Source: Prochlorococcus sp. AG-347-L21
GTDB taxonomy: Bacteria > Cyanobacteriota > Cyanobacteriia > PCC-6307 > Cyanobiaceae
NCBI GenBank assembly: GCA_003278875.1
Contig: QCCQ01000002.1
Coordinates: 62,001 to 126,000, forward strand
Reading direction: 5' to 3'
Length of the DNA stretch: 64,000 nucleotides
The position numbers and the translations under genes are program-made. Numbering within the stretch: the first letter of the stretch is position 1; every line of letters starts with the position of its first letter. The notes beneath the pieces were generated by a model. That model saw only the letters and a list, made by a program, of their open reading frames with translations. It made no database searches and was not told the DNA's origin. Below, piece by piece: positions 29,336 to 40,652 of the stretch.

Positions 29336-30999
29336 GTTATCACATTCTTGTTTATCGTTTAAAAAAATTTAAGAGGGCCTTTCTTATTTGGATAACTCTG
29401 ATTTCGCTTTTAATAAATTTGTGGATAGATAATATTATATTTACAATTTTCCAAACTAAAAATAATGATAAAAGTAGGGTTCAAATCAAAAGAGCTAGGT
29501 GGTTTACGAATCGATTAATAAAACTTGGTTCAGCATTTATTAAAATTGGACAATTATTATCAGCGAGACCTGATTTAATTCCAAATACCTGGATACAGGA
29601 ATTGTCTAAATTGCAGGATCAAGTTCCTAATTTTTCATTTGCACAAGTTGAAGAGACTATAAGAGATGAACTAGGATCTAAGTCTAATGAAATAGATCAA
29701 ATAATATGTGAGCCGGTTGGATCAGCATCACTAGCTCAGGTTCATAGGGCAACTTTAAAAGATGGTAAGAAAGTAGTATTTAAAGTTCAAAGACCCAATT
29801 TAAAAGAATTGTTTATTATCGATTTGGGCATAATGCAACAAATAGCAGGTTTGTTGCAGAGAAATAAGAATTGGAGTCGAGGCAGAAACTGGGTTGAAAT
29901 TGCTAAAGAGTGTAGAAAAGTTCTCATGAAAGAGCTTGATTTTAATTGTGAAGCACAATATGCAGCAAGATTTAGACAGCAATTTCTTGATGACGAAAAT
30001 ATTGAAATTCCTGAAGTAATTTGGGATATGAGCAGTGAAAAAGTACTTTGTTTAAGTTATCTAGATGGGACAAAAATAAGCGATTTAGAAAAATTACAAT
30101 CACAAGATATTGATTTACCCAAAATTGCAGAAATAGGTGCAATCAGCTACTTAAAACAATTAGTAAATTACGGTTTTTTTCATGCAGACCCTCATCCAGG
30201 GAATCTAGCAGTTTCAAATGAAGGTAAATTGATATTTTATGATTTTGGAATGATGGGCAATATTTCAAATAATCTTCAAACAAGATTAGGGGGGATGGTC
30301 AAGGCCGCTGCTCTTAGAGATGCCTCATTACTTGTTAGTCAATTACAACAAGCTGGATTAATTTCAAAAGATATTGATGTAGGACCAGTCAGAAGATTAG
30401 TCAGATTGATGCTTAAAGAAGCCTTAACTCCGCCATTTAGTCCAAATATTATTGAAAAATTATCTGGAGATTTATACGAACTTGTTTATGAAACACCATT
30501 TCAACTGCCAGTCGATTTAATCTTTGTGATGAGAGCTTTATCAACTTTTGAAGGAGTTGGTAGAATGCTTGATCCAGGGTTTAACCTTGTATCAGTTACC
30601 AAGCCTTATTTAATCGAACTTATGACTTCAAATAATCAAACTCCCAACGATTTAATTAACCAATTTGGAAGGCAAGTAGGTGAACTAGGATCGAAAGCTG
30701 TTGGAATTCCCAAAAGAATAGATGAAAGTTTAGAAAGATTAGAGCAGGGCGATTTACAATTGCAAATAAGAATGGGAGAGTCTGATAGGCAATTTAAAAA
30801 AATGTTTACTGCTCAAAAAACTTTGGGCCATTCAATTCTCATAGGAAGCTTATCAATTGCATCTGCTTTACTAGTAACCAATAAACAAAATAATTTTGCA
30901 TTATTGCCACTTTTTTTTGCACTACCAATAAGTATTGATTGGATAAAATGCCAATTAAGTATGAGAAAAGGCTCACGTTTAGAAAAACTTAAGCGCTAA
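29332..30999 (+). CDS. ABC1/UbiB/AarF family atypical kinase
   Basis: KLGSAFIKIGQLLSARPDLIP, EPVGSASLAQVHRATLKDGKKVVFKVQRP, FFHADPHPGNLAVS, IFYDFGMMG. Confidence 0.93.
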   Translation: MSYHILVYRLKKFKRAFLIWITLISLLINLWIDNIIFTIFQTKNNDKSRVQIKRARWFTNRLIKLGSAFIKIGQLLSARPDLIPNTWIQELSKLQDQVPNFSFAQVEETIRDELGSKSNEIDQIICEPVGSASLAQVHRATLKDGKKVVFKVQRPNLKELFIIDLGIMQQIAGLLQRNKNWSRGRNWVEIAKECRKVLMKELDFNCEAQYAARFRQQFLDDENIEIPEVIWDMSSEKVLCLSYLDGTKISDLEKLQSQDIDLPKIAEIGAISYLKQLVNYGFFHADPHPGNLAVSNEGKLIFYDFGMMGNISNNLQTRLGGMVKAAALRDASLLVSQLQQAGLISKDIDVGPVRRLVRLMLKEALTPPFSPNIIEKLSGDLYELVYETPFQLPVDLIFVMRALSTFEGVGRMLDPGFNLVSVTKPYLIELMTSNNQTPNDLINQFGRQVGELGSKAVGIPKRIDESLERLEQGDLQLQIRMGESDRQFKKMFTAQKTLGHSILIGSLSIASALLVTNKQNNFALLPLFFALPISIDWIKCQLSMRKGSRLEKLKR

Positions 31000-31003
31000 A
31001 AAA

Positions 31004-32299
<1,296 letters not shown>

Positions 32300-32560
32300 T
32301 TAATTATTACTATTTAAATCCTATTAATAGCTGAACTATTTGGCTAATATCTGAAATATATATGTTAACCAAATATAATTTTTAAATTTCAGAACAACTT
32401 AGATAATATTTAACGCTTTTTATTAATTCCAGAGTAACCACGACCAATCCTCTACACATAATTTTCAAATTCATCTTACAATTTGATTGTTATTGGATGA
32501 TTATTCATGCAAATACTATTTAGAATATTAATTAATTAACAACTATAGTTTTTATAGTTT

Positions 32561-35317
32561 ATGAGAGAAACCCTAACATCCAATCCTGAACTTTTTAGCG
32601 ATATCAGTTGGAATCTTCTTCTATTAGGAGAAGAAACCGCAAAAAAATGGGATCATAGCGAATTTAATATCGAACACATTATTCATACATTGTTCACATC
32701 AAGTGAATTCTTTGCCTTCATTGAAAAATTATCAATCGACCAAGATATAGTTTTAGATATAACAGAAGATTTTTTAGAAGAGACACCTACAAATGAATCA
32801 GATATTTTTACTATCGGAGAAGATTTAGAAATTTTATTAGATAATGCGAATCAGATTAAAATTCAATGGGGATCTAGATTAATAGAAATACCTCATTTAC
32901 TAATTGCCCTTGGAAGAGATTTAAGAATTGGAAATTACGTTTTTGAAGAAGGCAACCTTTCAATGGAGAAATTAGAGGAAGAGTTAAAGTTTTTCCCAAA
33001 TATTAATCAATCAAAAGATTCTCTTAATTATAAGAACCTAATTGAGATTAATAATCAATCTAATTTTGAACCAAACAAAAAGACTCTAGTTAAAGAAGAA
33101 AAAGATGAAAAAGCTATTGTTCCATTACCCAAAAGTGAACTTCAAATTGAAATAAAAAAACAAATTGAAAAAGATGAAAATGCCCTTTCAATTTATGGAA
33201 AAGATTTAACAGAATCAGCTAAAAAAGGCTTACTGGATCCCGTTTTAGGAAGAGAAAATGAGATCAATAATTTAATGAGAGTACTCTGCAGAAGAAACAA
33301 AAATAATCCTATACTTATCGGCAATTCTGGAGTTGGTAAAACCTCAATTGCAAAATTACTTGCACAACTAATTGTAGAAAAAAAAGTTCCTGATTCTTTA
33401 AAAGACTTAAAAATTATTTCACTTGACTTAGGTGCTTTAGTTTCTGGGACAAAATTTAGAGGCCAACTAGAGGAACGACTGAGCTTAATAATGCAGGAAC
33501 TAAAAAATCCAAGCCAAGGAATGATTCTATTTATTGATGAAATTCATTCGATATTAAGTTCTGACAGATCTTCTACCGACATTAGCAATATCTTAAAACC
33601 TTTACTGGCTGAAGGAGAACTTAGATGTATCGGTACAACAACACCTGAGAAATTCCGGGAAACTATTGAAAAAGATCAGGCATTGAATAATTGCTTTCAA
33701 AAGATAGCTGTTAATGAACCAACAGTAGAATTAAGCGCAAAAATACTGCTAGGTATCAAAAAGAAATATGAATCTCATCATGGCATAAAAATTTCCGAAG
33801 AGGCTGTAAACTATTCTGCAAAATTGGCGGATAGATACATTAGCGATAAATGTCTCCCAGATAGTGCAATAGATTTAATTGATGAAGCAGCTGCACAGTT
33901 GAAAATCGAGTCTAATAATATGCCTCAAATCATTCTCCAACAAAAAAACAAACTGAATACTATTGATGAAAAACTGAATAATTTGCAAGGAGAAAATTTC
34001 GAAGCTCAAGAAAAGCTATTGATTAATAGACAGCAATCAGAGGCAAAATTGAACGTTCTTTTGGAAAATTGGAACAATTTACGTGAAGAAATGGAGGAAT
34101 TATCTATTTTAATGAAAGAGGAAGATAAGCTAACCAAACAAATTAAAGATAAATCAAATCGCGAAATTGAAAATGATCTAGATTATTTAGAAAAGCTTGA
34201 AGAAGAGTTAAGTGAAGTAGAGAATGACATACAAAAAATTGAAGAGAACTTTAATAAAATAAAGAAAAATAGAAATTTCCATTTTAAATATCAAGTTGAA
34301 CCTGATGATATTGCAGATGTTATTTCAAAAATCACAGGTATTCCAATTTCTAAAGTTGTTTCAAATGAACGTAAGAAATTAGTCAATCTAGAAACAGAAC
34401 TAAGTGAAAAAGTTATTGGACAAGAAAAAGCCATAGAAGCTGTTTCTGCTGCAATTAGAAGAGCTCGAGTTGGCATGAAAAGTCCTAAAAGACCTATTGG
34501 ATCTTTTTTATTTATGGGTCCTACTGGTGTTGGTAAAACAGAATTAGCAAAATCTCTTGCAACAGCTTTATTTGATGAAGAAGACGCACTTTTAAGATTA
34601 GACATGAGTGAATATATGGAGAAAAATGCCGTAGCAAGACTTTTGGGAGCTCCTCCAGGTTATGTTGGTTATGAAGAGGGAGGTCAATTAACTGAAGCTG
34701 TAAGACGTAAACCCTATTCAGTAATACTTCTTGATGAGATAGAAAAAGCACATGCAGAAGTATTTAATATCCTTTTGCAAGTCTTAGATGAAGGAAGATT
34801 AACGGATTCTCAAGGAAGAACCGTAGACTTCAAAAATACCGTAATCATTATGACGAGTAACCTAGCTGGTAAATCTATACTGGAATATTCACAAAAGATT
34901 TCTAAAAATGAGGGAAATTTAGAAAAAGATCAACAAACTCTAGATGATTTAATTAGTAATGCATTGTCTTCAATTTTTAGACCTGAATTTTTAAATAGAA
35001 TTGACGAAGTGGTAAAGTTTGATCCATTATCTATTGATGAACTTCAAAAAATAATCATTCTACAAACTGAAGATTTAAAGAACCTGCTACTTGAGCAGAA
35101 AATAAATATCTCCATAGACAAAAAAGTTATCAACAAAATTGCAAACGATTCTTTCGAACCTGAATATGGTGCTAGGCCACTGAGCAGGGAACTTAGAAGA
35201 CAAATAGAAAATCCCTTGGCTGCAAAACTTTTAGAGGATAACTTCAAAAATAAAAAAAATATAACAATTAAACTTAACCCTACTAAAAAAGATGAGATCG
35301 TTTTCAAACCTAGCTGA
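32561..35317 (+). CDS. ClpB-type AAA+ chaperone (likely a ClpB2-like paralogue)
   Basis: Two AAA modules (GNSGVGKTS, GPTGVGKTELAKSLA), coiled-coil middle domain, Clp N-domain. Confidence 0.88.
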   Translation: MRETLTSNPELFSDISWNLLLLGEETAKKWDHSEFNIEHIIHTLFTSSEFFAFIEKLSIDQDIVLDITEDFLEETPTNESDIFTIGEDLEILLDNANQIKIQWGSRLIEIPHLLIALGRDLRIGNYVFEEGNLSMEKLEEELKFFPNINQSKDSLNYKNLIEINNQSNFEPNKKTLVKEEKDEKAIVPLPKSELQIEIKKQIEKDENALSIYGKDLTESAKKGLLDPVLGRENEINNLMRVLCRRNKNNPILIGNSGVGKTSIAKLLAQLIVEKKVPDSLKDLKIISLDLGALVSGTKFRGQLEERLSLIMQELKNPSQGMILFIDEIHSILSSDRSSTDISNILKPLLAEGELRCIGTTTPEKFRETIEKDQALNNCFQKIAVNEPTVELSAKILLGIKKKYESHHGIKISEEAVNYSAKLADRYISDKCLPDSAIDLIDEAAAQLKIESNNMPQIILQQKNKLNTIDEKLNNLQGENFEAQEKLLINRQQSEAKLNVLLENWNNLREEMEELSILMKEEDKLTKQIKDKSNREIENDLDYLEKLEEELSEVENDIQKIEENFNKIKKNRNFHFKYQVEPDDIADVISKITGIPISKVVSNERKKLVNLETELSEKVIGQEKAIEAVSAAIRRARVGMKSPKRPIGSFLFMGPTGVGKTELAKSLATALFDEEDALLRLDMSEYMEKNAVARLLGAPPGYVGYEEGGQLTEAVRRKPYSVILLDEIEKAHAEVFNILLQVLDEGRLTDSQGRTVDFKNTVIIMTSNLAGKSILEYSQKISKNEGNLEKDQQTLDDLISNALSSIFRPEFLNRIDEVVKFDPLSIDELQKIIILQTEDLKNLLLEQKINISIDKKVINKIANDSFEPEYGARPLSRELRRQIENPLAAKLLEDNFKNKKNITIKLNPTKKDEIVFKPS

Positions 35318-35379
35318 GGAGTAAATCAATAAGCTAAGATAAAAACTAAAGCCTAAAGTTTAATTTAAAAAAAAATTTT

Positions 35380-35622
35380 GTGACAAGTCCTACTACTAAT
35401 AAAGAACCTCTTAAAAAAGACTCTCCTGAATTTGAAGAGCCTAAAAAAAAGAATAATTTTTTTAGATCTACCTACGATGAGCTTAAACTTGTCGTTTGGC
35501 CTAACAAACAACAACTTTTTAGCGAATCAGTAGCAGTTATAATTATGGTATCCTTTTCTGCTGCAGCCATAGCTTCTGTTAGCAGATTCTATGGATGGGC
35601 AGCCTCGCAAATTTTTGGTTGA
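35380..35622 (+). CDS. secE: preprotein translocase subunit SecE (GTG start)
   Basis: RSTYDELKLVVWPNKQQLFSESVAVIIMVSF; located directly before nusG. Confidence 0.92.
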   Translation: MTSPTTNKEPLKKDSPEFEEPKKKNNFFRSTYDELKLVVWPNKQQLFSESVAVIIMVSFSAAAIASVSRFYGWAASQIFG

Positions 35623-35673
35623 ATTATCTCCCGAATATCCATTAATAATGATCTTAATTTAGCTTCCAGAAAA

Positions 35674-36285
35674 ATGAGTAATGAATTAACTACAAACCTT
35701 GCTTCTTCAAAAGCAAATACAAGCATCGCAAGATGGTATGCAGTTCAAGTAGCATCAAGCTGTGAAAAAAAAGTAAAAGCGACTCTTGAGCAAAGATCAG
35801 TAACTTTGGGTGTTAATAATAGAATCATTGAAATTGAAATTCCCCAAACTCCAGGAATTAAATTAAAAAAAGATGGAAGCAGACAAACTACTGAAGAAAA
35901 AGTTTTCCCAGGCTATGTCCTCGTAAGAATGATTTTGGATGAAGATACAATGATGGCTGTTAAAAGTACTCCAAATGTAATTAACTTTGTCGGCGCTGAA
36001 GACGGTAGAGGCAGTGGAAGATCGCGAGGTCATATCAAACCTCGACCATTATCAAGACAAGAAGTTAATAGAATCTTTAAGCGCGCATCAGAGAAAAAAG
36101 CTGTAATCAAGTTAGATATTGAAGAAAAAGATAGAATCATTGTAACTAGCGGTCCATTCAAGGATTTCCAGGGAGAAGTTATAGAAGTTTCCGGAGAAAG
36201 AAATAAATTAAAAGCACTACTTTCAATATTTGGGCGCGAGACTCCTGTAGAATTAGAATTCTCCCAAATCAATAAACAAAATTAA
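35674..36285 (+). CDS. nusG: transcription termination/antitermination protein NusG
   Basis: ARWYAVQVASSCEKKVKATLEQR; FPGYVLVRMILD; KOW motif region VTSGPFKDFQGEV. Confidence 0.97.
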   Translation: MSNELTTNLASSKANTSIARWYAVQVASSCEKKVKATLEQRSVTLGVNNRIIEIEIPQTPGIKLKKDGSRQTTEEKVFPGYVLVRMILDEDTMMAVKSTPNVINFVGAEDGRGSGRSRGHIKPRPLSRQEVNRIFKRASEKKAVIKLDIEEKDRIIVTSGPFKDFQGEVIEVSGERNKLKALLSIFGRETPVELEFSQINKQN

Positions 36286-36352
36286 TTTCTAATTCTTCTT
36301 GTTTATCGAGTAAAATTATGATTTTCTACTCCAGCTTAAATTCCCTAATCTA

Positions 36353-36778
36353 ATGGCAAAAAAAATTGTTGCAGTTATCAAGCTTGCTCTACAAGCAGGC
36401 AAAGCAAATCCTGCTCCTCCTGTAGGACCAGCTTTAGGACAACATGGTGTTAATATCATGGCATTTTGCAAAGAATACAACGCGAGGACACAAGATAAAG
36501 CAGGTTTTGTAATTCCAGTCGAGATTTCTGTTTTTGAAGATAGAAGCTTTACTTTTATCACAAAAACACCTCCTGCTTCCGTCTTAATCACAAAAGCAGC
36601 TGGTATAGAGAAAGGTTCAGGTGAATCCGCAAAAGGCTCTGTTGGGAATATAAGTAAAGCTCAATTAGAAGAAATAGCCAAAACTAAGCTTCCTGATCTA
36701 AACTGTTCTAGTGTTGAATCAGCAATGAAAGTAATTGAGGGTACTGCTCGTAATATGGGAGTCTCTATCACTGATTGA
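36353..36778 (+). CDS. rplK: 50S ribosomal protein L11
   Basis: [38 protein letters not shown]. Confidence 0.99.
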   Translation: MAKKIVAVIKLALQAGKANPAPPVGPALGQHGVNIMAFCKEYNARTQDKAGFVIPVEISVFEDRSFTFITKTPPASVLITKAAGIEKGSGESAKGSVGNISKAQLEEIAKTKLPDLNCSSVESAMKVIEGTARNMGVSITD

Positions 36779-36844
36779 GTTCAATACAAAATTTCTCACT
36801 ATTTAGGGGAGGTTAATTAATAACCGTTCGCACCCAACATTATT

Positions 36845-37552
36845 ATGAAAAAACTATCTAAAAGAATGGCGGCTCTATCAACAAAGATAGAAGATCGCAT
36901 TTACGCACCACTTGAAGCTCTTAGTATTATCAAGGAAAATGCTAATGCAAAATTTGATGAAACTATTGAAGCACATATACGTTTAGGTATTGATCCAAAA
37001 TATACTGATCAACAATTAAGGACCACTGTCGCATTACCACATGGTACTGGCCAAAGCATCAAAATTGCTGTAATTACAAGCGGTGAAAATGTATCGAAAG
37101 CTAAGGCTGCTGGTGCAGATTTATTTGGCGAAGAAGATCTTGTGGAAAGCATCAACAAAGGAAATATGGAGTTTGATCTACTTATTGCAACTCCAGATAT
37201 GATGCCAAAGGTTGCAAAATTAGGAAGAGTTTTAGGACCTAGAGGTTTAATGCCTAATCCTAAAGCTGGGACAGTAACTAATGACATTGCTAATGCAATA
37301 AAAGAATTCAAAGCTGGTAAGCTCGAATTCAGAGCAGATAAGGCTGGAATCGTTCATGTCCGCTTTGGAAAAGCAAGTTTCACAAAAGAGGCTCTATTTG
37401 ATAACTTAAAAACCTTACAAGAATCAATTGATAAAAATAAACCAAGTGGAGCTAAAGGAAAGTATTGGAAAACTTTTTATGTAACTTCAACAATGGGGCC
37501 TTCAGTTCAATTAGACATAAATGCTGTACAAGATTACCAACCTGAAGGTTAA
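36845..37552 (+). CDS. rplA: 50S ribosomal protein L1
   Basis: [20 protein letters not shown]. Confidence 0.99.
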   Translation: MKKLSKRMAALSTKIEDRIYAPLEALSIIKENANAKFDETIEAHIRLGIDPKYTDQQLRTTVALPHGTGQSIKIAVITSGENVSKAKAAGADLFGEEDLVESINKGNMEFDLLIATPDMMPKVAKLGRVLGPRGLMPNPKAGTVTNDIANAIKEFKAGKLEFRADKAGIVHVRFGKASFTKEALFDNLKTLQESIDKNKPSGAKGKYWKTFYVTSTMGPSVQLDINAVQDYQPEG

Positions 37553-37580
37553 CTCTTTGTAGTATAATTTTAAGTGCAAT

Positions 37581-37742
37581 AATACGGCCAAAGAAAGTAG
37601 GTAGATTTAGTTATTCTAAATTTTTAATTCCTACCGAGGACTTGTTTTAAATTATTTCTTTTTGGATCTAATAAAAGCGGCCTCTTTAAAAGAACTTTGC
37701 CGCATTTCCTGCTCTCCCTAAATTACGATCCAAAAAACATCC
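37581..37742 (+). promoter_or_regulatory. L10-type ribosomal protein leader (structured 5' UTR of rplJ-rplL)
   Basis: Position between rplA and rplJ. Pairable arms GTAGG/CCTAC, GCGGC/GCCGC, and a perfect 10-bp closing stem TTTTTGGATC (37659-37668) / GATCCAAAAA (37727-37736). Confidence 0.65.
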
Positions 37743-38270
37743 ATGGGCCGAACACTAGAGAATAAGCAACAAATCGTTTCTGAGATTAAATCTCTATTAA
37801 ACGATTCGGAAATGGCTATAGTTCTTGACTATAAAGGTTTAACTATCAAAGAGATGTCAGATTTGCGATCTAGATTGCAAACAACTAACGGCATCTGCAA
37901 AGTTACTAAAAATTCATTAATGCGTAAAGCTATTGATGGAGATAGTAATTGGAATGATCTCGAATCTTTACTGTCCGGAACAAATGCTTTTGTCTTAATT
38001 AAAGAAGATGTTGGTGGTGCAGTAAAAGCTATCCAATCCTTTCAAAAAGACACCAAAAAATCCGAAACCAAAGGAGCTTTATTTGAAGGCAGACTTCTTA
38101 GCGATTCTGAAATAAAAGAAATTGCAAGTCTTCCATCTAAAGAAGTATTGATGGCCAAAATTGCTGGCGCTCTTAATGGCGTAGCAACAAAAATTGCCAT
38201 CTCTATTAATGAAGTGCCTTCTGGACTTGCTAGATCACTTAAACAACATTCTGAAAAATCAGAATCTTAA
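37743..38270 (+). CDS. rplJ: 50S ribosomal protein L10
   Basis: [38 protein letters not shown]. Confidence 0.98.
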   Translation: MGRTLENKQQIVSEIKSLLNDSEMAIVLDYKGLTIKEMSDLRSRLQTTNGICKVTKNSLMRKAIDGDSNWNDLESLLSGTNAFVLIKEDVGGAVKAIQSFQKDTKKSETKGALFEGRLLSDSEIKEIASLPSKEVLMAKIAGALNGVATKIAISINEVPSGLARSLKQHSEKSES

Positions 38271-38298
38271 ACTCAAACCCTAATCAACTTTTAAGAAA

Positions 38299-38694
38299 AT
38301 GTCCGCAAAAACTGAAGAAATTCTTGAATCATTAAAATCTCTATCACTTTTAGAAGCATCAGAGCTAGTAAAGCAAATTGAAGATGCTTTTGGTGTATCT
38401 GCTGCAGCTTCTGCAGGTGTAGTGATGGCAGCTCCAGGAGCAGCTGGCGGTGACGCAGATGGTGGCGCTGCTGAAGAAAAAACTGAATTTGATGTAGTTC
38501 TCGAAAGCTTTGATGCAGCAGCAAAAATCAAAGTGCTTAAGGTTGTAAGAAATGCAACTGGTCTAGGTCTTGGCGATGCAAAAGCACTTGTTGAATCTGC
38601 ACCAAAAACAGTAAAAGAAGGAATTGCTAAAGCAGATGCTGAATCTCTAAAGAAAGAGATTGAAGAAGCTGGCGGTAAAGTTACACTTAAGTAA
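38299..38694 (+). CDS. rplL: 50S ribosomal protein L7/L12
   Basis: [41 protein letters not shown]. Confidence 0.99.
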   Translation: MSAKTEEILESLKSLSLLEASELVKQIEDAFGVSAAASAGVVMAAPGAAGGDADGGAAEEKTEFDVVLESFDAAAKIKVLKVVRNATGLGLGDAKALVESAPKTVKEGIAKADAESLKKEIEEAGGKVTLK

Positions 38695-38708
38695 GAGAAT
38701 ATTTTTTC

Positions 38709-38733
38709 AAGCCGATATACAGTCTATCGGCTT
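38709..38733 (+). other. perfect 9-bp stem-loop between rplL and rnhA
   Basis: AAGCCGATA-TACAGTC-TATCGGCTT, no downstream T-run. Confidence 0.6.
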
Positions 38734-38741
38734 CAAAAATT

Positions 38742-39470
38742 ATGAATATTGATAGTATTGCAATTGAAGCTGCAACCGATGGAGCCTGCAGTGGTAATCC
38801 AGGACCAGGTGGTTGGGGTGGTCTAATAATTTTTGATGACAAAAGTGAATTAGAAATAGGTGGTTCCGAGCAAAATACTACTAACAATAGAATGGAACTC
38901 ACTGCGGCCATAAAAACACTTGAGAAATTGAAAACCTATAAATTAAAAGAAAACTTTAAATTAAGAACTGATAGTAAATATGTCATAGAAGGATATACAA
39001 AATGGATTATTAATTGGAAGAGAAATGGATGGAAAACAAGCTCAGGAAAATCAGTTCAAAATCTTGATTTATGGCAAAAAATCGATCAATTAAGAATTAA
39101 TGGTCTTGAAATGGAGTATGTTAAAGGCCATAGCGGTGATAAACAAAATGATAGGGTAGATAAAATCGCCACAAATTATAGTAAAGGTATATCTCTTAAA
39201 AGTAACTCAAAAGAATCTGAATCTTCAGTAGAATTTCATGAAAAAAGTGCACCTACAGAAATTCAGGAATTATTTTCAAGAAATGAATTAATTCAAAAAT
39301 TTGCAGAAAAAAAATACTTGTTAAGTTCACCAGAACTAACTAACTTATTAGGGAGGGAAAACCACTTAAGGATAAAACAATATTCACCTTTTGAATGGCG
39401 TAATTGGATATTGATTCCTAAAGGTGAAAAATATTGGATAATAGAAAAAAAGAATCCTGATTTTTTATGA
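38742..39470 (+). CDS. rnhA: ribonuclease HI with C-terminal extension
   Basis: ATDGACSGNPGPGGWGGLI, NNRMELTAAI, RTDSKYVI, KGHSGDKQNDRVDKIA. Confidence 0.93.
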   Translation: MNIDSIAIEAATDGACSGNPGPGGWGGLIIFDDKSELEIGGSEQNTTNNRMELTAAIKTLEKLKTYKLKENFKLRTDSKYVIEGYTKWIINWKRNGWKTSSGKSVQNLDLWQKIDQLRINGLEMEYVKGHSGDKQNDRVDKIATNYSKGISLKSNSKESESSVEFHEKSAPTEIQELFSRNELIQKFAEKKYLLSSPELTNLLGRENHLRIKQYSPFEWRNWILIPKGEKYWIIEKKNPDFL

Positions 39471-40636
39471 ATGAACAAAAGGGGGTATTTAAAAATCTTT
39501 ATAAAAACTTGGTTACTCCTATACTAAAAAAAGACTCCGGAATCGATGCAGAATATTTAACTAATTTATCTCTTAACCTTCTATCATTCAGTTCAAGAAA
39601 ATATAATTGGCCATTAGTTTCACATATCCTAAAAAATCTAAATGAAGAATTTTCTATAACTGACCAAAGGTTAACTCAGAAAATATGTGGAATAAATTTT
39701 TGTAATCCAATTGGTTTAGCTGCGGGTTTTGACAAAAATGGAAATGCTGCAAACATATGGAAAAATTTTGGTTTTGGATTTGCTGAACTTGGAACAGTAA
39801 CTAAGTTTGCTCAAGAAGGTAATCCCAAACCAAGGTTGTTTAGATTAGCAGAAGAAGAGGCGGCATTAAATAGAATGGGTTTTAATAATAATGGTGCTGA
39901 AAATCTAGTTAAAAACTTTCTTGAACAAGGTATTGAGATTAAAAAAAACAGGGAAAATATTTGTTTAGGGATAAATTTCGGGAAGTCAAAAATTACAGAT
40001 TTATCTCAAGCAAAAGATGATTATTTAACTTCTCTAAAATTATTAATTCCATATTGTGACTACGCAGCAATAAACGTTAGTTCTCCAAATACTGAAGGAC
40101 TAAGAAAATTACAAGATCCAATTCTACTAAAAGAACTTCTTAGAGAAATTAAAAACTTACCTAATTGTCCACCATTATTTGTAAAAATTGCGCCAGATTT
40201 AGGACTTAAAGATATTGAAGATATTTGCCAATTAATAATCGAGGAAAACATAAATGGAATAATTGCTACAAACACCAGCATTGATAGATTAGGTCTTGAA
40301 AATAGAAAGATCAGGCAATCTGGATTATTACTCTCACAAGAAAATGGAGGATTAAGTGGAAGGCCTCTCCAAAAAAAAGCAAATCAAATAATAAAACATA
40401 TACATAATATTGATAAAAAGATTATTTTAATTGGCGTTGGTGGAATAGATAGTCCTGAGTCAGCTTGGGAAAGAATTTGTTCTGGAGCATCATTAATTCA
40501 ACTTTATACAGGATGGATATATAAGGGTCCACAATTAGTACCAGATATACTTGAGGGACTCATAAAGCAACTCAATAACCATCAATTATCTAGTATAAAA
40601 GATGCAATTGGATCAGATTTAAAATGGGTTGAATAA
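39467..40636 (+). CDS. pyrD: dihydroorotate dehydrogenase (quinone, class 2)
   Basis: FCNPIGLAAGFDKNGNA, INVSSPNTEGLRKLQ, LIGVGGIDSPESAWE. Confidence 0.96.
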   Translation: MNEQKGVFKNLYKNLVTPILKKDSGIDAEYLTNLSLNLLSFSSRKYNWPLVSHILKNLNEEFSITDQRLTQKICGINFCNPIGLAAGFDKNGNAANIWKNFGFGFAELGTVTKFAQEGNPKPRLFRLAEEEAALNRMGFNNNGAENLVKNFLEQGIEIKKNRENICLGINFGKSKITDLSQAKDDYLTSLKLLIPYCDYAAINVSSPNTEGLRKLQDPILLKELLREIKNLPNCPPLFVKIAPDLGLKDIEDICQLIIEENINGIIATNTSIDRLGLENRKIRQSGLLLSQENGGLSGRPLQKKANQIIKHIHNIDKKIILIGVGGIDSPESAWERICSGASLIQLYTGWIYKGPQLVPDILEGLIKQLNNHQLSSIKDAIGSDLKWVE

Positions 40637-40652
40637 AATTAGAGAATGAATA

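Noticed and set aside
34291-34751. Antisense ORFs in clpB (34291..34605, 34521..34751, 35044..35307)
   Set aside because: Reverse-frame translations of a conserved AAA module; no independent evidence.
38280-38531. Two overlapping antisense ORFs to rplL (38280..38531 and 38291..38524)
   Set aside because: Ala/Ser/Pro-rich and His/Leu/Gln-rich translations are reverse-frame artefacts of the Ala/Gly-rich L7/L12 hinge.
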